The position numbers and the translations under genes are program-made. 64,000 nucleotides of DNA, taken from Pusillimonas sp. MFBS29 (GTDB lineage: Bacteria; Pseudomonadota; Gammaproteobacteria; Burkholderiales; Burkholderiaceae_B). Location of the stretch: NCBI RefSeq assembly GCF_020687695.1, contig NZ_JAJEWL010000002.1, positions 124,001-188,000 on the forward strand. The letters are read 5' to 3'. Positions 1-10,364 of this stretch are shown here, piece by piece. Numbering within the stretch: position 1 is the first letter of the stretch; each line of letters begins with the position of its first letter. The notes beneath the pieces were generated by a model. That model was not told the origin of the DNA and made no database searches. It saw nothing but the letters and a program-made list of their open reading frames with translations.

Positions 1-1
1 C

Positions 2-772
2 GCAGGTGTAGAAGCCGATATCGAAATCATTGAGCTGGCGCTGGCCAGCGTAAAGCGCGCCGGCGTCAGGCAGGCTCGCCTCGATCTCAATCACCCGGGT
101 GTGCTGCGCTCCATCATCAATGCTGATCCGGCGCTGGCCGATTTTGCAGACGATATCAACGATCTGTTGGCCAGCAAGGATGTTCCCGGACTGACCGAGC
201 TTGGCGCACGAATTCCCCAGGTCAAGCCAGACAGCATCCAGGCGCTCAAGCAGCTTGCTTCGCTGTATGGCAGTACCGAAGTTATCGCCAGAGCGCGCGC
301 TGTCCTGCCGGCTTTGCCGGCCCTGTACGCTGCGCTTGATGATCTCGATACACTCATCAGCGCACTGCCCGATAACGAGTTCAGCGTTGATCTGGCTGAC
401 ATGGGCAGTGGTTATGGCTACCATTCCGGCGTGGTGTTTTCGATCTACGCACAAGGCTGGCACGATGCGCTGGTACGTGGCGGCCGCTATGATGGAGTAG
501 GGCGGGCTTTCGGGCGTTCGCGTCCGGCCACGGGCTTCAGTCTCGATCTGCGCAAGCTTTCGGCCGGATTGCCTGCGCCACCGGTGTCCAAGGCCATACG
601 TGCGCCATGGGGTACAGATGCGGCTTTGGTCAAAGTGCTGCGCGAACTGCGTGCAGCAGGCGAGATCGTGGTGCAGATGTTGCCGGGGCAGCCGCATGCG
701 CTGGATGAATTTACCGTTGACCGGGAGCTGGTGCAGGATGGCGGTACATGGAAGGTAAGGGCGATAAACTAG
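2..772 (+). CDS. hisZ: ATP phosphoribosyltransferase regulatory subunit HisZ (5' partial)
   Basis: The reading frame is open from base 2, so the gene begins before the window and about 256 C-terminal residues are visible. HisZ is a catalytically inactive histidyl-tRNA synthetase paralogue that partners short-form HisG in the first step of histidine synthesis. The visible part resembles the class II synthetase core: a helical central region, then a segment with YHSGVVFSIYAQGW and GGRYDG, which corresponds to the HisRS substrate-binding strand and loop, then a short C-terminal tail ending WKVRAIN. The anticodon-binding domain of true HisRS is absent, which favours HisZ over HisS. purA follows after 85 bp; hisZ-purA adjacency is common in Burkholderiales. 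Confidence 0.88.
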   Translation, partial: AGVEADIEIIELALASVKRAGVRQARLDLNHPGVLRSIINADPALADFADDINDLLASKDVPGLTELGARIPQVKPDSIQALKQLASLYGSTEVIARARAVLPALPALYAALDDLDTLISALPDNEFSVDLADMGSGYGYHSGVVFSIYAQGWHDALVRGGRYDGVGRAFGRSRPATGFSLDLRKLSAGLPAPPVSKAIRAPWGTDAALVKVLRELRAAGEIVVQMLPGQPHALDEFTVDRELVQDGGTWKVRAIN

Positions 773-824
773 CCGAATGTCCGGCTGTTTTTATCGTATG
801 ATTTGAATCTGCTTGGCCTTGTAA

Positions 825-2153
<1,329 letters not shown>

Positions 2154-2192
2154 TACACAAGGCACTGCACGGGCCGTAATGCGGGCCCGCAG

Positions 2193-2234
2193 AAAAGGCC
2201 GGATCCTGTTTTTTACGGATCCGGCCTTTTCTTG
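2193..2234 (+). terminator. Intrinsic terminator after purA
   Basis: A perfect 14-bp inverted repeat (AAAAGGCCGGATCC, then a 10-base loop, then GGATCCGGCCTTTT) lies 40 bp after the purA stop. The A-rich and T-rich ends make it potentially bidirectional. Confidence 0.85.
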
Positions 2235-2297
2235 TGCGGCATACAGGTTTATTATTACGATCCCTGCAATATATGCTGCCATTACGGAACATTATTT

Positions 2298-2837
2298 ATG
2301 AATCTGCCACCAAGTACCGATCGTGATCTATGGGTCAGCTGGGATGAGTATCACAGGCTCATCGAACGTCTGGCTTTGATCGTGCACGAGTCAGGCTGGC
2401 AGTTCGATAAGATCCTTTGTCTGGCGCGTGGCGGTGTGCGTGTAGGCGATGTTTTGTCGCGTATTTACGACATTCCATTGGGTATATTGGCGACCAGCAG
2501 CTATCGCGAGGCGGCCGGCACCGAGCAGGGTGAGCTTGATATTGCCCAGTTCATCACCATTACCCGTGGAACCCTCGACGGCAGGGTTCTGTTGCTCGAC
2601 GACATGGTCGACACCGGCATGACTTTCAGTCGCGTGCGGGATCATCTGCGCAAGCAGTTTCCCGCTATTACCGAAATGAGAACCGGCGTGTTGTGGTGGA
2701 AAGGGCACTCGCAGGCCATACCCGACTACTATGTCGACAAACTGCCCACGAATCCCTGGATACACCAGCCCTTTGAAGACTACGACAGCCTGCGTCCTCA
2801 TCAGCTGGAATCCTGGGTACGCAAAGGTCGTTCCTGA
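2298..2837 (+). CDS. Phosphoribosyltransferase, hypoxanthine/xanthine type
   Basis: A 179-residue type I phosphoribosyltransferase, probably a purine-salvage enzyme that adds ribose-phosphate from PRPP to a purine base. The PRPP-binding motif VLLLDDMVDTGMTF is at about residues 97-110, and an early LARGGVRVGD loop (about 43-52) matches the pyrophosphate-binding loop of Gpt/Hpt enzymes. The C-terminal stretch with WWKGHS and NPWIHQPFE resembles xanthine-type members. I chose the ATG at 2298; an in-frame extension back to 2232 would run into the purA terminator. Its place after purA fits purine metabolism. The exact base specificity cannot be read from sequence, so no symbol is given. Confidence 0.85.
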   Translation: MNLPPSTDRDLWVSWDEYHRLIERLALIVHESGWQFDKILCLARGGVRVGDVLSRIYDIPLGILATSSYREAAGTEQGELDIAQFITITRGTLDGRVLLLDDMVDTGMTFSRVRDHLRKQFPAITEMRTGVLWWKGHSQAIPDYYVDKLPTNPWIHQPFEDYDSLRPHQLESWVRKGRS

Positions 2838-2969
2838 TCAGTAGCCGGGCTTAAATAGCGCCGGCCCTGGTTCTATCTGGTCTGGCAGGCATTAAGGCGG
2901 TATTTGTGCTAAACTTACTGGTTGTCGTTTCCACTAACTAATATATTAACCTTCAAGGCTTAAGACTAC

Positions 2970-3182
2970 ATGCCTATCGTTCGTCTGAAAGAAAACGAGC
3001 CCTTTGAAGCCGCGCTTCGCCGCTTCAAGCGCACTATCGAAAAAATTGGCCTCTTGACCGAATTGCGTTCGCGCGAATTTTACGAAAAGCCCACGGCTGA
3101 GCGTAAGCGCAAGCACGCCGCTGCCGTCAAGCGCCACTACAAGCGCATCCGCAGCCAACAACTGCCTCCGCGTTTGTATTGA
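2970..3182 (+). CDS. rpsU: 30S ribosomal protein bS21
   Basis: A 70-residue, strongly basic protein matching bS21 along its whole length ([19 protein letters not shown] near the start, [12 protein letters not shown] near the end). bS21 sits on the small-subunit platform near the anti-Shine-Dalgarno region and helps initiation. It is the first gene of the macromolecular synthesis block rpsU-dnaG-rpoD. Its TGA stop at 3180-3182 is followed at once, in the same frame, by the dnaG start codon. The ORF-free 130 bp upstream probably holds the promoter; I could not pick one out with confidence. Confidence 0.97.
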   Translation: MPIVRLKENEPFEAALRRFKRTIEKIGLLTELRSREFYEKPTAERKRKHAAAVKRHYKRIRSQQLPPRLY

Positions 3183-5114
3183 TTGATTCCTGAATCATTT
3201 GTTCAGGAACTGCTCGCCCGAGTTGACGTTGTCGATGTCGTCGGGCGATATGTACAGTTGCGCAAGGGTGGAGCCAACCTGCTTGGCTTGTGCCCCTTCC
3301 ACAACGAAAAAAGCCCCTCATTTACAGTAAGCCCCACCAAGCAGTTTTATCACTGTTTTGGCTGCGGAGCCCATGGTAGCGCGGTTGGCTTCCTGATGGA
3401 GCACACCGGCGCCAGCTTCCCGGAAGCCGTTCGCTCTCTTGCGGCCACGGTCGGTATGACGGTGCCCGAAGAGCAGCGCAGCCCGCGGCAGCAGGCCGCC
3501 GACCGTCGTCGCAAAGAGGAAGTTAATCGCCACCAGCAGATACTGGATGCAGCGCAGGCGCATTACTTGCGTGAGCTAAAAGGCTCGCAAAGCGCGATCC
3601 GGTACCTGAAGCAGCGTGGCTTGTCGGGTGAAACAGCAGCCAGGTTCGGACTGGGCTGGTCGGGCAACGATCGGCGCGGACTGGCAGCGGTATTTCCCAG
3701 CTACGATGATCCCTTGCTGGTTGAATCCGGACTGGTCATCGAGGCTGAAGACGGGCGCCGCTACGACCGCTTTCGGGAGCGCATTATGTTCCCGATACGT
3801 AATACGCGCGGCAACCTGATCGGCTTTGGCGGCCGCATCATAGGCAAGGGCGAGCCCAAATATCTGAATTCGCCCGAAACCGGGTTGTTTTCCAAGGGTC
3901 ATGAGCTTTATGGCCTGTGGGAGGCGCGCGCCGGCATACGCAGTGAAGGCTATGTGCTGGTGGTCGAAGGCTATATGGATGTCGTCGGTCTGGCGCAGCA
4001 TGGAATGGCCAATGCCGTTGCTACGCTGGGCACGGCTACGACGCCGTTCCATATACAGAAGTTGTTGCGTGCCAGCCACAAGGTCGTATTCAGTTTTGAT
4101 GGTGACAAGGCTGGCCGTCGTGCTGCCTGGCGTGCCTTGAATACCTGCTTGTCGCTGCTGCGTGACGATGTGTCCATGCGCTTTCTGTTTCTTCCGTCCG
4201 ATCATGATCCCGACTCTTATATCCGGGAGTTCGGTACCGAGGCTTTCAAGGCCTGTGCAAATGAAGCCATGCCGCTGTCGCGCTTCATGCTGGAAGAACT
4301 GGCATCGCGCCATGCATTGGGCGAAGCGGAAGGGCGTGCCGCATGTGCCCATGAAGCCAAGCCCTTGCTGGCCATGTTGCCCGAAGGGACGACCTTGCGC
4401 ATACAGATCGAGCGAGAGTTCGCCAAGCTGGTGCAGCTGACGCCCGAAGAGCTGGCCGAGTTGACGGCGGACGTGCCGGCACCTGCCGGCGGTACGACGC
4501 AAGCCGGTACGCCGGCCGGGGCGCGTACTGCGGCTCCGGAATGGACTGCGGACCACGATGAGCCGCCGGGTTTCATGGATGTGCCCGTTTTTGAGGACGC
4601 GGACTACAGCGCCTTTGAGTCATTCGAGGCGCCGGAAGAGGCGCCTGTCCGGAGCGGGCCGAAGCGTGAGCGCCACGGCAAGGCCAGAAGCGTTACGCCT
4701 ATGGCCAAGCGTTTGTTGAGGTTATTGCTGGCGCACCCCGAGCTGGTATCGGGTCTGGGAGACCAGCAGCTTGAAATTCTCGAGCATGGCCCCCATCTGG
4801 TATTGGTAAGAGAATTGATTGCCCTGGCGAACATGAGTGGTGCCCGCCATGCGGGAGCCTTGTTGCAGGCGGCCGAACCAGGTTCCGACCTGGAGGGGCT
4901 GCTCGCAACGCTTACGCCCGAATTGCTTGACCAGGAAGATCTGCCTGACCCACGCACTGAATGGAACGACGCCTTGCGACGCATAGAGCTCGATGCCATT
5001 AAAGCCGAACAGTCGGCGCTGGTGGAAGCAGGATTACGGGATGATGCCTCCCGAAAAAGGTATCAGGAATTGACGCGAAGAATCGCGCTGGTCAACAGTG
5101 CGACTTCGCCTTAA
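3183..5114 (+). CDS. dnaG: DNA primase DnaG
   Basis: DnaG lays RNA primers at the replication fork with DnaB. Domains in order: CHC2 zinc-binding domain (Cys37, His40, Cys58, Cys61 in CPFH and YHCFGCG), the catalytic core with TOPRIM motifs VVEGYMDVV (about 261-269) and SFDGDKAGR (about 304-312), then a low-complexity linker (Ala/Pro/Gly, about 430-510) and the C-terminal DnaB-interaction domain. The TTG at 3183 is the only plausible start: the codon before it is the rpsU stop in the same frame, and the next ATG would remove the zinc domain. The resulting MIPESF start is usual for betaproteobacterial primases. Length 643 is normal. Confidence 0.96.
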   Translation: MIPESFVQELLARVDVVDVVGRYVQLRKGGANLLGLCPFHNEKSPSFTVSPTKQFYHCFGCGAHGSAVGFLMEHTGASFPEAVRSLAATVGMTVPEEQRSPRQQAADRRRKEEVNRHQQILDAAQAHYLRELKGSQSAIRYLKQRGLSGETAARFGLGWSGNDRRGLAAVFPSYDDPLLVESGLVIEAEDGRRYDRFRERIMFPIRNTRGNLIGFGGRIIGKGEPKYLNSPETGLFSKGHELYGLWEARAGIRSEGYVLVVEGYMDVVGLAQHGMANAVATLGTATTPFHIQKLLRASHKVVFSFDGDKAGRRAAWRALNTCLSLLRDDVSMRFLFLPSDHDPDSYIREFGTEAFKACANEAMPLSRFMLEELASRHALGEAEGRAACAHEAKPLLAMLPEGTTLRIQIEREFAKLVQLTPEELAELTADVPAPAGGTTQAGTPAGARTAAPEWTADHDEPPGFMDVPVFEDADYSAFESFEAPEEAPVRSGPKRERHGKARSVTPMAKRLLRLLLAHPELVSGLGDQQLEILEHGPHLVLVRELIALANMSGARHAGALLQAAEPGSDLEGLLATLTPELLDQEDLPDPRTEWNDALRRIELDAIKAEQSALVEAGLRDDASRKRYQELTRRIALVNSATSP

Positions 5115-5382
5115 ATACGATAAAATAGAGAGTTTTCGCAAAGACTTAAACATATTTGCCCCAAGCACGAAAAGCGTGAATACGGGCATGCAAGCCGGCC
5201 AGCCTCATTTTGCCCCGTAACGGTATATGAATAATACGTCGGGGATACTTATTATCCGGGCGGTGCGCGCTGCATCGATGTCTTTCACGCAGTATGTTCA
5301 ACCTTTGCGATGAGTACGTTCTGCCCCTGCAACACTCGTTGTCGCAAGACAACCGGGTGTATTTGCGTTTACGGAAGCGACT

Positions 5383-7647
5383 ATGACCCAAGTTACTGGC
5401 AAGACCCCCACCCCAGCAGAAGATACTGCAAAGAAAACAAAGACTGTTGCAGCCGCAAGCAAAGCTGCGGCCAAGACGACGGTCAAAGCAGGGGCAAGCA
5501 CCAAGGCAGAGAAAGCGCCTGCGGCCAAAACGGCTGTAAAGAAAGCGGCAGCCAAGACCACAGCACGCAAGACGGCAACCAAAACGGCGGCCAAAACGGC
5601 TACCAAAGCCGCTGCGAAAACGGCGACCAAGCCTGCTGGCAAGGCGCCTACCGGGCGTCGTCCCGGCCGTCCCGCCAAGAACGCCAATAACGACGCGGTC
5701 GACTTCAACGATGATGACAACGGCGATGCCGAGGTCATTCCTGAACTGAAGCCGTTGCCCAAACGTGGCGGCAAGCGTGGCAAGGCCGATAAAGACGTTC
5801 CTGCACGCAATCAGATGACGCCTGAAGAACAAGAGGCGCGCCGTAACCGCCTTAAGGTTCTGATCAAGCTGGGCAAGGATCGCGGTTATCTTACCTACGG
5901 CGAGATCAACGACCATCTGCCCGACGATCTGGTTGATGCTGAAGCCATCGATGGCATTATCAGCACGTTCAGCGACATGGGTATCTCGGTCTACGACCAG
6001 GCGCCCGATGCCGATGCCTTGCTCATGAGCGATAACGCGCCGGTGGCTTCCAGCGACGACGACGTCGAAGACGAAGCAGAAGCGGCGCTGACCACAGTGG
6101 ATTCCGATTTCGGACGCACCACCGACCCTGTTCGCATGTATATGCGTGAAATGGGTACGGTCGAGCTGCTCACCCGCGAGGGCGAAATCGAGATTGCCAA
6201 ACGCATCGAAGATGGCCTCAAGCACATGGTCATGGCGATTGCCGCGTGCCCGACAACGGTTAATGAAATTCTGCAGTATGTTCAGCGCGTGCGCGATGGT
6301 GCCGCCCAGATCGACGAAGTCGTCGACGGCCTGATTGACCAGGAAGGCGAGGAATACGCCGGCGCAGGTGTATCGGTTGATAACGACGAAAACGAAGACG
6401 GCCCCGCAGGCGGCATGAGCAGCAAGCAGCTCGAGCATCTGCGCACCAAGTCGCTCAAGAAGTTCGAGAACATTGGCGTGTGGTTCGCCAAGATGCGCAC
6501 GGCTTTCGAACGCGACGGCTATCAGGCTCAGGAGTATACCGAGGCTCAGGAAGCTATTCTCAATGAGCTCATGGGTGTGCGCTTTACAGCCAAGATGGTT
6601 GAAAAGCTGGCCGACACGCTGCGCGAACAAGTCGCTGAAGTGCGCAAGCTGGAACGTGCAGTCCTGCATACTTGCGTCGACCGAGCAGGCATGCCGCGTA
6701 CGTATTTCATCAAGGCATTTCCCGGTAACGAGACCAATCTTGACTGGGTGCTCCAGGAAGTCGCAGCCGGTCATCCGTATTCCGAAACGCTTGAGCGTCA
6801 CATCCCTGCGGTCCAGGAGATCCAGCAAAAGCTGATCGACCTGCAAACCAGCGTTGTGCTGCCGCTTAAAGACCTCAAAGACGTCAACAAGCGCATGGCA
6901 ACTGGTGAAGCCAAGGCTCGCAAGGCCAAGCGCGAAATGACCGAAGCCAACTTGCGTCTGGTTATTTCGATTGCCAAGAAGTACACCAATCGCGGCTTGC
7001 AGTTCCTGGATCTTATCCAGGAAGGCAACATAGGCCTGATGAAGGCGGTAGACAAGTTCGAATATCGTCGTGGCTACAAGTTCTCGACCTACGCCACCTG
7101 GTGGATACGTCAGGCGATTACCCGCTCCATTGCCGACCAGGCACGCACCATACGCATTCCGGTGCACATGATTGAAACGATCAATAAAATGAATCGCATC
7201 AATCGCCAGATTCTGCAGGAAACCGGTGCTGAACCTGATCCCGCCACACTGGCACAAAAGATGGACATGCCCGAAGACAAGGTTCGCAAGATCCTCAAGA
7301 TCGCCAAGGAACCCATCTCCATGGAAACCCCCATCGGCGACGATGATGATTCGCACCTGGGCGATTTCATCGAAGATACCGGTACCTTGTCGCCGTCCGA
7401 ATGGGCGTTGCATGGTTCCATGCGCGATGTCGTCAAGGAAGTGCTCGACTCCCTCACGCCGCGCGAGGCCAAGGTCTTGCGTATGCGCTTTGGTATCGAA
7501 ATGAGTACCGACCAGACGCTGGAAGAAGTTGGCAAGCAATTTGACGTCACGCGTGAGCGCATACGTCAGATCGAAGCCAAGGCGCTGCGCAAGCTGCGTC
7601 ATCCCAGCCGCGCCGACAAACTCAAGAGCTTCCTGGAAGGGCAGTAG
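5383..7647 (+). CDS. rpoD: RNA polymerase primary sigma factor RpoD (sigma 70)
   Basis: The housekeeping sigma factor, 754 residues. Region 1.1 lies near residues 145-210; region 1.2 begins at [12 protein letters not shown] (about 247); the sigma70 non-conserved insert follows; regions 2.3-2.4 contain [20 protein letters not shown] (about 565-584); region 4.2 ends with [18 protein letters not shown] and the protein stops at SFLEGQ. Before region 1.1 is an unusual Lys/Ala/Thr-rich tail (residues about 20-90) that looks like a histone H1 tail and should be disordered and DNA-attracting. It is separated from dnaG by 268 bp, enough for its own promoters, which are known for rpoD in other bacteria. 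Confidence 0.98.
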   Translation: MTQVTGKTPTPAEDTAKKTKTVAAASKAAAKTTVKAGASTKAEKAPAAKTAVKKAAAKTTARKTATKTAAKTATKAAAKTATKPAGKAPTGRRPGRPAKNANNDAVDFNDDDNGDAEVIPELKPLPKRGGKRGKADKDVPARNQMTPEEQEARRNRLKVLIKLGKDRGYLTYGEINDHLPDDLVDAEAIDGIISTFSDMGISVYDQAPDADALLMSDNAPVASSDDDVEDEAEAALTTVDSDFGRTTDPVRMYMREMGTVELLTREGEIEIAKRIEDGLKHMVMAIAACPTTVNEILQYVQRVRDGAAQIDEVVDGLIDQEGEEYAGAGVSVDNDENEDGPAGGMSSKQLEHLRTKSLKKFENIGVWFAKMRTAFERDGYQAQEYTEAQEAILNELMGVRFTAKMVEKLADTLREQVAEVRKLERAVLHTCVDRAGMPRTYFIKAFPGNETNLDWVLQEVAAGHPYSETLERHIPAVQEIQQKLIDLQTSVVLPLKDLKDVNKRMATGEAKARKAKREMTEANLRLVISIAKKYTNRGLQFLDLIQEGNIGLMKAVDKFEYRRGYKFSTYATWWIRQAITRSIADQARTIRIPVHMIETINKMNRINRQILQETGAEPDPATLAQKMDMPEDKVRKILKIAKEPISMETPIGDDDDSHLGDFIEDTGTLSPSEWALHGSMRDVVKEVLDSLTPREAKVLRMRFGIEMSTDQTLEEVGKQFDVTRERIRQIEAKALRKLRHPSRADKLKSFLEGQ

Positions 7648-7655
7648 ATTCAGCC

Positions 7656-7675
7656 TGCGGGGCGTCTGCCCCGCA
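7656..7675 (+). terminator. Possible terminator after rpoD
   Basis: A perfect 8-bp inverted repeat TGCGGGGC with a GTCT loop starts 8 bp after the rpoD stop. There is no T-tract after it, so it may be a weak or Rho-assisted terminator or only a stabilising hairpin. Confidence 0.4.
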
Positions 7676-7725
7676 AGCCTGCCAGGCTATTCAATGCGGC
7701 TACGGCCGCACATCAGAGGCCCATC

Positions 7726-8490
7726 ATGACGCTGGCTATCGATCTTAACTGTGACATGGGTGAAAGCTTTGGCGCCTGGCGTATGGGGCAGGACGACGCA
7801 ATCCTGCCTTATGTCACCTCGGCCAATATCGCCTGCGGCTTTCATGCGGGTGACCCGACTGTCATGCGCAAGACAGTAGCCGCCGCCATCAAGCATGGCG
7901 TCGCTCTGGGCGCACATCCGGGTTTGCCTGACCTGGTCGGCTTTGGCCGCCGCAACATGGATATCAGTCCCGAGCATGCCTACGATATCGTCGTTGTACA
8001 GGTCGGTGCGCTGGCGGCTGTTGCTGCCAGTCAGGGTGGCAGACTGCATCACGTGAAGGCGCATGGCGCCTTGTACAACATGGCGGCAAAGAATGCGGCG
8101 CTGGCATCGGCCATCGCGCAGGCCGTTCACGATGTTGATGCCTCATTGATTTTGTATGGCCTGGCAGGCAGCGAGTTGATCCGTGCAGGTCATGCCATCG
8201 GCTTGAAAACAGGTCACGAGGTCTTCGCAGATCGAACTTACCAGGACGATGGTTCGCTGACCCCGCGCCGGCAACCCGATGCCATGATCGAAGATCCGCA
8301 GCAGTCCATACAACAGGTTCTGCGTATGGTGACAGAAGGCAAGATAGCGACCAGGCAGGGCAAAGACATTGCCGTTCAGGCCGATACCTTGTGTTTGCAC
8401 GGTGACCAGCCCGGAGCCGTCACCTTTGCTCAGGCCATACGCAAGGCGCTGCAGGAAAACAATATCTCGGTTCGCAGGGTAGGCTGCTAG
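7726..8490 (+). CDS. pxpA: LamB/YcsF family protein, 5-oxoprolinase subunit A
   Basis: A 254-residue member of the LamB/YcsF family. In characterised bacteria PxpA works with PxpB and PxpC to hydrolyse 5-oxoproline to glutamate with ATP. The family N-terminus [13 protein letters not shown], the segment [11 protein letters not shown] (about residues 37-47), VKAHGALYN and the C-terminal [11 protein letters not shown] are all present, so it looks intact. What is odd is the context: no pxpB or pxpC is next to it, and the following gene is a convergent benzoate-type transporter. The partners may lie elsewhere, or this paralogue may have another amide-hydrolase role. Confidence 0.85.
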   Translation: MTLAIDLNCDMGESFGAWRMGQDDAILPYVTSANIACGFHAGDPTVMRKTVAAAIKHGVALGAHPGLPDLVGFGRRNMDISPEHAYDIVVVQVGALAAVAASQGGRLHHVKAHGALYNMAAKNAALASAIAQAVHDVDASLILYGLAGSELIRAGHAIGLKTGHEVFADRTYQDDGSLTPRRQPDAMIEDPQQSIQQVLRMVTEGKIATRQGKDIAVQADTLCLHGDQPGAVTFAQAIRKALQENNISVRRVGC

Positions 8491-8499
8491 GACATCGGA

Positions 8500-9657
8500 T
8501 CAGGCAATACGCCGGGCGAGCAGATGTACGGCCATGCCGAACGTCAGTCCCCAGAAAGCACTGCCTATGCCCATGATGCTCAAGCCGGATGCCGTACAAA
8601 TAAAGGTAACCAACGCGGCCTCACGGCCGCGTTCTTCCGTCAGGGCGCCAGCCAGGCTGTTGGCGATCGTGCCCAGCAGCGCGAGTCCGGCAATGGCTGC
8701 AACCAGCTCGCCAGGAAAGGCCGCAAACAGGCTGACGACCGTGGCACCAAAAACACCCGTAAGCAGATAGAACACACCGGCCCAGATGGCTGCACCATAG
8801 CGCCTGGCAGGGTCCGGATCGGCGTCCTTGCTCATGCAAATGGCGGCGGTAATCGCCGCGAGATTGAACGAGAAACCGCCGAATGGGGCGAGCAACAGGC
8901 CGATGCCGCCGGTCCATCCGATAAGCGGTGATGCCGGCGTGTCATAGCCGTTGGCGCGCAGCACCGCCAGTCCGGGAACGTTTTGTGAGGTCATCGTAAC
9001 GATGAACAGCGGGATCCCCACACCGATCAGGGCCGACACGGAAAACTCGGGCATCATGAGTGTCGGCTGCGCTGGCGTCCAGCTCAAGGCGTCAAGGTGC
9101 AGCAGCCCCAGCAAGCCTGCACTTGCGACGCCCACCGCCAGGGCCAGTGGCACGGTATAACGGGGCAACCAGATCCGGCCCAATAAAAAGGTCAGGAACA
9201 TCAGCCCCACCATCAGCCATTGGGTTTGCATGGCGACGAACAGATCCATGCCGAACCGGATCAATATGCCAGCCAGCATGGCCGCCGCAATATGCCTGGG
9301 CATGTACTGCATGAGCCGCTGAAACCAGCCCGTGACGCCGCAAACCGTGATCAATAGCGAGGAAAGCAGGAATACGCCTATGGCCTGGCTCATGCTAAGA
9401 CCCTGCAGGCTGGTGACCAGCAATGCGGCGCCCGGGGTAGACCATGCCGTCAGGATCGGGCTGCGATAGCGCCATGACAGACCGATGCAGCTTGCACCCA
9501 TGCCTATGCCCAGCGCCCACATCCATGAATTCAACTCTGCAGGGCTTGCCCCTGCAGCCTGGGCGGCCTGAAAAATAATGGCCACCGAACTGGTATAGCC
9601 CACAAGAACGGCAATGAAGCCGGCGGAAATATGCGAAATTCTGAACCAGTTGCTCAC
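8500..9657 (-). CDS. benE: BenE family benzoate/H+ symporter
   Basis: A 385-residue, very hydrophobic inner-membrane protein with about 10-12 membrane segments, matching the BenE family of aromatic-acid symporters. Characteristic pieces are GFIAVLVGYTSSVAIIFQAA near the N-terminus, WSTPGAALL (about residue 72), MTSQNVPGLAVLRANGY in the middle and APFGGFSFNLAAITAAICM. The start is GTG at 9657, with a GGGAA ribosome-binding site a few bases upstream. It converges on pxpA with only 9 bp between. No benzoate dioxygenase genes are in the window, so the substrate is assumed from the family. Confidence 0.87.
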   Translation of the reverse strand: MSNWFRISHISAGFIAVLVGYTSSVAIIFQAAQAAGASPAELNSWMWALGIGMGASCIGLSWRYRSPILTAWSTPGAALLVTSLQGLSMSQAIGVFLLSSLLITVCGVTGWFQRLMQYMPRHIAAAMLAGILIRFGMDLFVAMQTQWLMVGLMFLTFLLGRIWLPRYTVPLALAVGVASAGLLGLLHLDALSWTPAQPTLMMPEFSVSALIGVGIPLFIVTMTSQNVPGLAVLRANGYDTPASPLIGWTGGIGLLLAPFGGFSFNLAAITAAICMSKDADPDPARRYGAAIWAGVFYLLTGVFGATVVSLFAAFPGELVAAIAGLALLGTIANSLAGALTEERGREAALVTFICTASGLSIMGIGSAFWGLTFGMAVHLLARRIA

Positions 9658-9785
9658 GGATGTTCCCGCTGTTTGAATTATTGGCTTACAAGAAAGTGAT
9701 GCTGCAAAGGGAGCTATCCTAGCACTGGCGACGCGAGGTGGCTATTTCCTGCTAAGCTTGTTTGCCTGGACTCCAGGAGTTATTC

Positions 9786-10253
9786 ATGTCTGTACTGGCA
9801 GAGGTTTGGCAAACCGTTGTGGTCGAGTTCTCCGACATGGCAGATCTGCGCGATGCAACCGTCATTGTGTTGCGCCTGCTTGTCGCGGTTGCACTGGGTG
9901 CGGTCATTGGTTACGAACGAGAGCTGCAAGGGAAGGCTGCAGGGTTGCGCACACACATGATGGTCTCGCTGGGTTGCGCCATGTTCGTGCTGGTGCCGGT
10001 CACGTCTGGCATGGAGGCTCCCGAGGTAAGCCGTGTCATGCAAGGCATAATTTCGGGAATAGGCTTTCTGGGCGCGGGTGCCATTCTCAAGCATGGCAAT
10101 GTGCAGGAAGTAAAAGGCCTGACCACTGCTGCCAGCATCTGGGTTGCGGCGGCGGTTGGCGTGGCGGCGGGCTACGGGCGAGAGGCAACCGCTGTTGTCA
10201 GCACGGTTATCGCTCTTTTTGTGCTGTCGGTGGTTGCCCGTCTGGAAAAATAA
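9786..10253 (+). CDS. MgtC/SapB family membrane protein
   Basis: A 155-residue inner-membrane protein with about four membrane segments. The MgtC signature is clear: RLLVAVALGAVIGYERE (about residues 31-47), GLRTHMMVSLGCAMFVLVP, GIISGIGFLGAGAIL and GLTTAASIWVAAAVGVAAG. MgtC proteins are linked to growth under low magnesium and to control of ATP synthase, but many short members have unknown roles. The ATG at 9786 has a CCAGGAG ribosome-binding site 6 bp upstream. The C-terminal soluble domain of long MgtC proteins is missing, as is usual for the SapB-like short form. kup lies 111 bp downstream on the same strand. Confidence 0.87.
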   Translation: MSVLAEVWQTVVVEFSDMADLRDATVIVLRLLVAVALGAVIGYERELQGKAAGLRTHMMVSLGCAMFVLVPVTSGMEAPEVSRVMQGIISGIGFLGAGAILKHGNVQEVKGLTTAASIWVAAAVGVAAGYGREATAVVSTVIALFVLSVVARLEK

Positions 10254-10364
10254 ACAACCTTAGGCAGGCTTTTCAGGAAATTTTAAGCTGCTATTTGCTG
10301 CGCTGCATCAATCGGCGGATAATTATCGACTTCGGCTGTCAGCCACTATCTATCCAGAAATTGC

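Noticed and set aside
3576-4556. A 326-codon frame antisense to dnaG
   Set aside because: Overlaps the TOPRIM core of dnaG and has arginine-rich random composition.
5146-7602. An 818-codon open frame antisense to rpoD
   Set aside because: It mirrors the rpoD frame, has Phe/Gly/Arg-rich composition with no recognisable domain, and exists because GC-rich third positions suppress stops on the complementary strand.
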